Below are positions 4,261-6,069 of a stretch of 6,069 nucleotides of DNA, one piece after another. The notes below the pieces were generated by a model. That model saw only the letters and a list, made by a program, of their open reading frames with translations. It did not search any database and was not told where the DNA came from. Position numbers and translations under genes: made by a program. This DNA is from Eubacteriales bacterium. GTDB taxonomy: Bacteria; Bacillota; Clostridia; Oscillospirales; Oscillospiraceae. The stretch spans positions 1 through 6,069 of the forward strand of contig JAUMXS010000034.1 in NCBI GenBank assembly GCA_030528965.1, in the 5' to 3' direction. Numbering within the stretch: the first letter of the stretch is position 1; every line of letters begins with the position of its first letter.

Positions 4261-6069
4261 TTATTTTGCAGGCTTCAAAATGAGGTTAATAAGCTTGTTC
4301 TTAACAACAATGGTCTTAACCAGTTCCATTCCCTGCATGTAGCTCTGGACCTTCTTATCTTCAAGGGCAGCAGCCTTAATGTCATCATCGGTACTGTCAG
4401 CCGGAACCACAACCGTGGAGCGCAGCTTACCGTTGATCTGGATAGCAATGGTCTTTTCATCATCAACGAGCTTGGACTCATCATAATCCGGCCAAGTGCT
4501 CAGGCAGGCCAATCCTTCAAAGCCCTGCAGTTCCCAGAGTTCCTCAGCAATATGCGGAGCAAAGGGAGACAGCATCTGCAGCAGAGCGTGGATGTCACCG
4601 CGGCTCGGCTTATGCTCATTGAACTGATTGACCAGCGACATCAGGGCAGCAATCGCGGTGTTGAACTTCATATCTTCAATGTCCGCGCTGACCTTCTGGA
4701 TGGTACGATGGATTTCCTTTTCATTGGCAGCAGAATAAGCATCGCCCTCGAGCTTCTTTTCCGCCAGATTCCAAACACGGTCCAGGAATCGCTTACAGCC
4801 CTTAACAGCGTTATCAGACCAAGGAGCAGCCTTCTCGAAGTCGCCGATAAACATGATGTAAAGGCGCAGAGTATCGGCACCGTACTGGGCAACGATATCG
4901 TTAGGATTGATGACGTTTCCGCGGGACTTCGACATCTTCTCGCCGCCTTCGCCAAGGATCATACCATGACTTGTACGCTTGGCATAAGGTTCCTTCGTAG
5001 GAACGACACCGATATCATACAGGAACTTGTGCCAGAAACGGCTGTAAAGCAGATGCAGGGTGGTATGTTCCATACCGCCGTTGTACCAGTCAATGTGATC
5101 CCAATAACGAACGGCATCTTCCCCGACCAGCGCATCCGGATTCTTCGGGTCCATATAACGGAGGAAGTACCAGCTGGAGCCGGCCCAGTTAGGCATGGTA
5201 TCCGTCTCGTGTTCCGCAGGTCCGCCGCACTTGGGGCAGGTGCATTTGACCCAATCCTGCATGCTGGCCAGCGGGGATTCCCCGTTATCTGTCGGCTCAT
5301 AGTTCTCAACATCAGGCAGAAGCAGAGGCAGGTCCTTCTCATCCATGGGAACCCATCCGCACTTCGGACAGTTGATAATGGGGATAGGCTCACCCCAATA
5401 GCGCTGACGGGAGAATACCCAGTCACGCAGTTTGAAGTTGACCTTTTCGTGGCCAAGACCCTTTTCCTCCAGCCACTTTGTGATGGTTGCAATGGCTTCC
5501 TTCACATGCAGGCCATCCAGGAATCCGGAGTTCACCATGACTCCTTCGGAGCAGTCCGTATACGCTTCCTTCTCAACATCGCCGCCTTCAACGACTTCGA
5601 TGATGGGAAGACCAAACGCTTTCGCGAAATCCCAGTCTCTCTGATCGTGACCGGGAACAGCCATGATAGCACCGGTACCATAGGTAGCGAGTACATAGTC
5701 GGAGATAAAGATGGGGATCTCCCCACCGGTCACAGGATTGATGGCACGAACACCAAGAAGTTCCACACCGGTCTTATCCTTCTGGAGTTCCGTTCTCTCG
5801 AAATCAGACTTGCGAGCCGCCGCTGCCTGATATTCGCGGACTTCATCCAGATTTTCCAAACGGTCTTCCCACTTGTGCAGCAAGGCATGCTCCGGGGACA
5901 TGACCATATAGGTGGCACCGAACATAGTGTCGGGTCTCGTGGTAAAGATCGTCATCACATCACCGGCTGTCGTGCCGAAGTCCACTTCAGCACCCGTGGA
6001 CCGGCCGATCCAGTTGCGCTGCTGGGTCTTTACGCGCTCAATGTAATCGAGATCATCGAGATCATCGAG
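4261..6069 (-). CDS. leuS: Leucyl-tRNA synthetase (5' part beyond right edge)
   Basis: The gene reads leftwards and is open to the window edge; 602 C-terminal residues are present of about 800 usual. The frame continues upstream of the internal GTG at 5985 as RNWIGRSTGAE, which is standard for this enzyme, so 5985 is not the start. It charges tRNA-Leu with leucine in the cytosol. Visible parts, numbered from the first residue in the window: the CP1 editing domain with TTRPDT (43-48) and GHDQRD (140-145); return to the catalytic domain at RDWVFSRQRYWGEPIP (215-230); two CPKC pairs (C234/C237 and C278/C281, plus C276), possibly a zinc site; TDTMPNWAGSSWYF (289-302); and the KMSKS loop (378-382, at 4924-4938). 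The anticodon-binding helical domain and the small C-terminal domain follow to a TAA stop. The HIGH motif lies outside the window. No defect is seen. Confidence 0.98.
   Translation of the reverse strand, partial: LDDLDDLDYIERVKTQQRNWIGRSTGAEVDFGTTAGDVMTIFTTRPDTMFGATYMVMSPEHALLHKWEDRLENLDEVREYQAAAARKSDFERTELQKDKTGVELLGVRAINPVTGGEIPIFISDYVLATYGTGAIMAVPGHDQRDWDFAKAFGLPIIEVVEGGDVEKEAYTDCSEGVMVNSGFLDGLHVKEAIATITKWLEEKGLGHEKVNFKLRDWVFSRQRYWGEPIPIINCPKCGWVPMDEKDLPLLLPDVENYEPTDNGESPLASMQDWVKCTCPKCGGPAEHETDTMPNWAGSSWYFLRYMDPKNPDALVGEDAVRYWDHIDWYNGGMEHTTLHLLYSRFWHKFLYDIGVVPTKEPYAKRTSHGMILGEGGEKMSKSRGNVINPNDIVAQYGADTLRLYIMFIGDFEKAAPWSDNAVKGCKRFLDRVWNLAEKKLEGDAYSAANEKEIHRTIQKVSADIEDMKFNTAIAALMSLVNQFNEHKPSRGDIHALLQMLSPFAPHIAEELWELQGFEGLACLSTWPDYDESKLVDDEKTIAIQINGKLRSTVVVPADSTDDDIKAAALEDKKVQSYMQGMELVKTIVVKNKLINLILKPAK

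Noticed and set aside
4959..5492. A 177-codon minus-strand open frame inside leuS.
   Set aside because: It lies in another frame of the same strand as leuS, whose motifs are intact across the whole interval, and its translation is low in recognisable structure.
6047..6069. Nine-base tandem repeat at the right edge (units of GAGATCATC), possibly an assembly or contig-end artefact.
   Set aside because: On the minus strand it encodes LDDLDDLD just before YIERVKTQQRNW, which fits the normal leucyl-tRNA synthetase sequence at this point. The repeat follows from the protein sequence.
1..6069. CRISPR arrays, transposases, tRNA or rRNA genes, riboswitches, phage or defence genes.
   Set aside because: None was found on either strand. 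The window is almost fully occupied by ordinary protein genes, and the gaps are too short or lack the needed structure.

Overview
This 6,069-base window looks like chromosomal DNA of a low-to-mid GC Gram-positive anaerobe, most likely a member of the Clostridia of the gut or rumen type. The evidence is strong AGGAGG-type ribosome binding sites before every complete gene, a leucyl-tRNA synthetase of the Firmicutes type, two ferredoxin-tailed aldo/keto reductases of a class common in clostridia, and a CmpB-type putative ABC permease. This placement comes from recognising families, not from a search. No rRNA, tRNA, CRISPR, insertion sequence or phage gene was seen.

Layout, left to right. Positions 1-303 (minus strand) hold the N-terminal part of a small membrane protein that runs off the left edge. 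A 130-base divergent intergenic region follows. On the plus strand, 434-1321 encodes an exported polysaccharide deacetylase (CE4/NodB fold). After a 136-base gap with a good extended -10 promoter comes a two-gene operon, 1458-2627 and 2637-3779, encoding two different aldo/keto reductases that each end in two [4Fe-4S] cysteine motifs. A strong bidirectional hairpin terminator at 3784-3826 separates this operon from two convergent minus-strand genes: leuS (4261 to the right edge, missing about 200 N-terminal residues) and, 39 bases downstream of its stop, a small flavin-binding protein of the pyridoxamine 5'-phosphate oxidase superfamily (3829-4221).

How the genes relate. The only tight functional unit is the reductase pair, with 9 bases between stop and start and a shared promoter and terminator. 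The first enzyme keeps the classical Asp-Tyr-Lys-His tetrad. The second keeps Asp and His but appears to lack the Tyr and Lys, so the pair may combine a normal reductase with a divergent or non-canonical partner linked by iron-sulfur electron transfer. The small flavoprotein is probably co-transcribed with leuS. The deacetylase and the membrane-protein fragment look like independent genes.

I found no clear case for an entirely new defence or mobile system. The most interesting items are the asymmetric Fe-S reductase pair and the cysteine-rich exported deacetylase. Several start codons are set inside the longest open frames, and the reasons are given with each gene.
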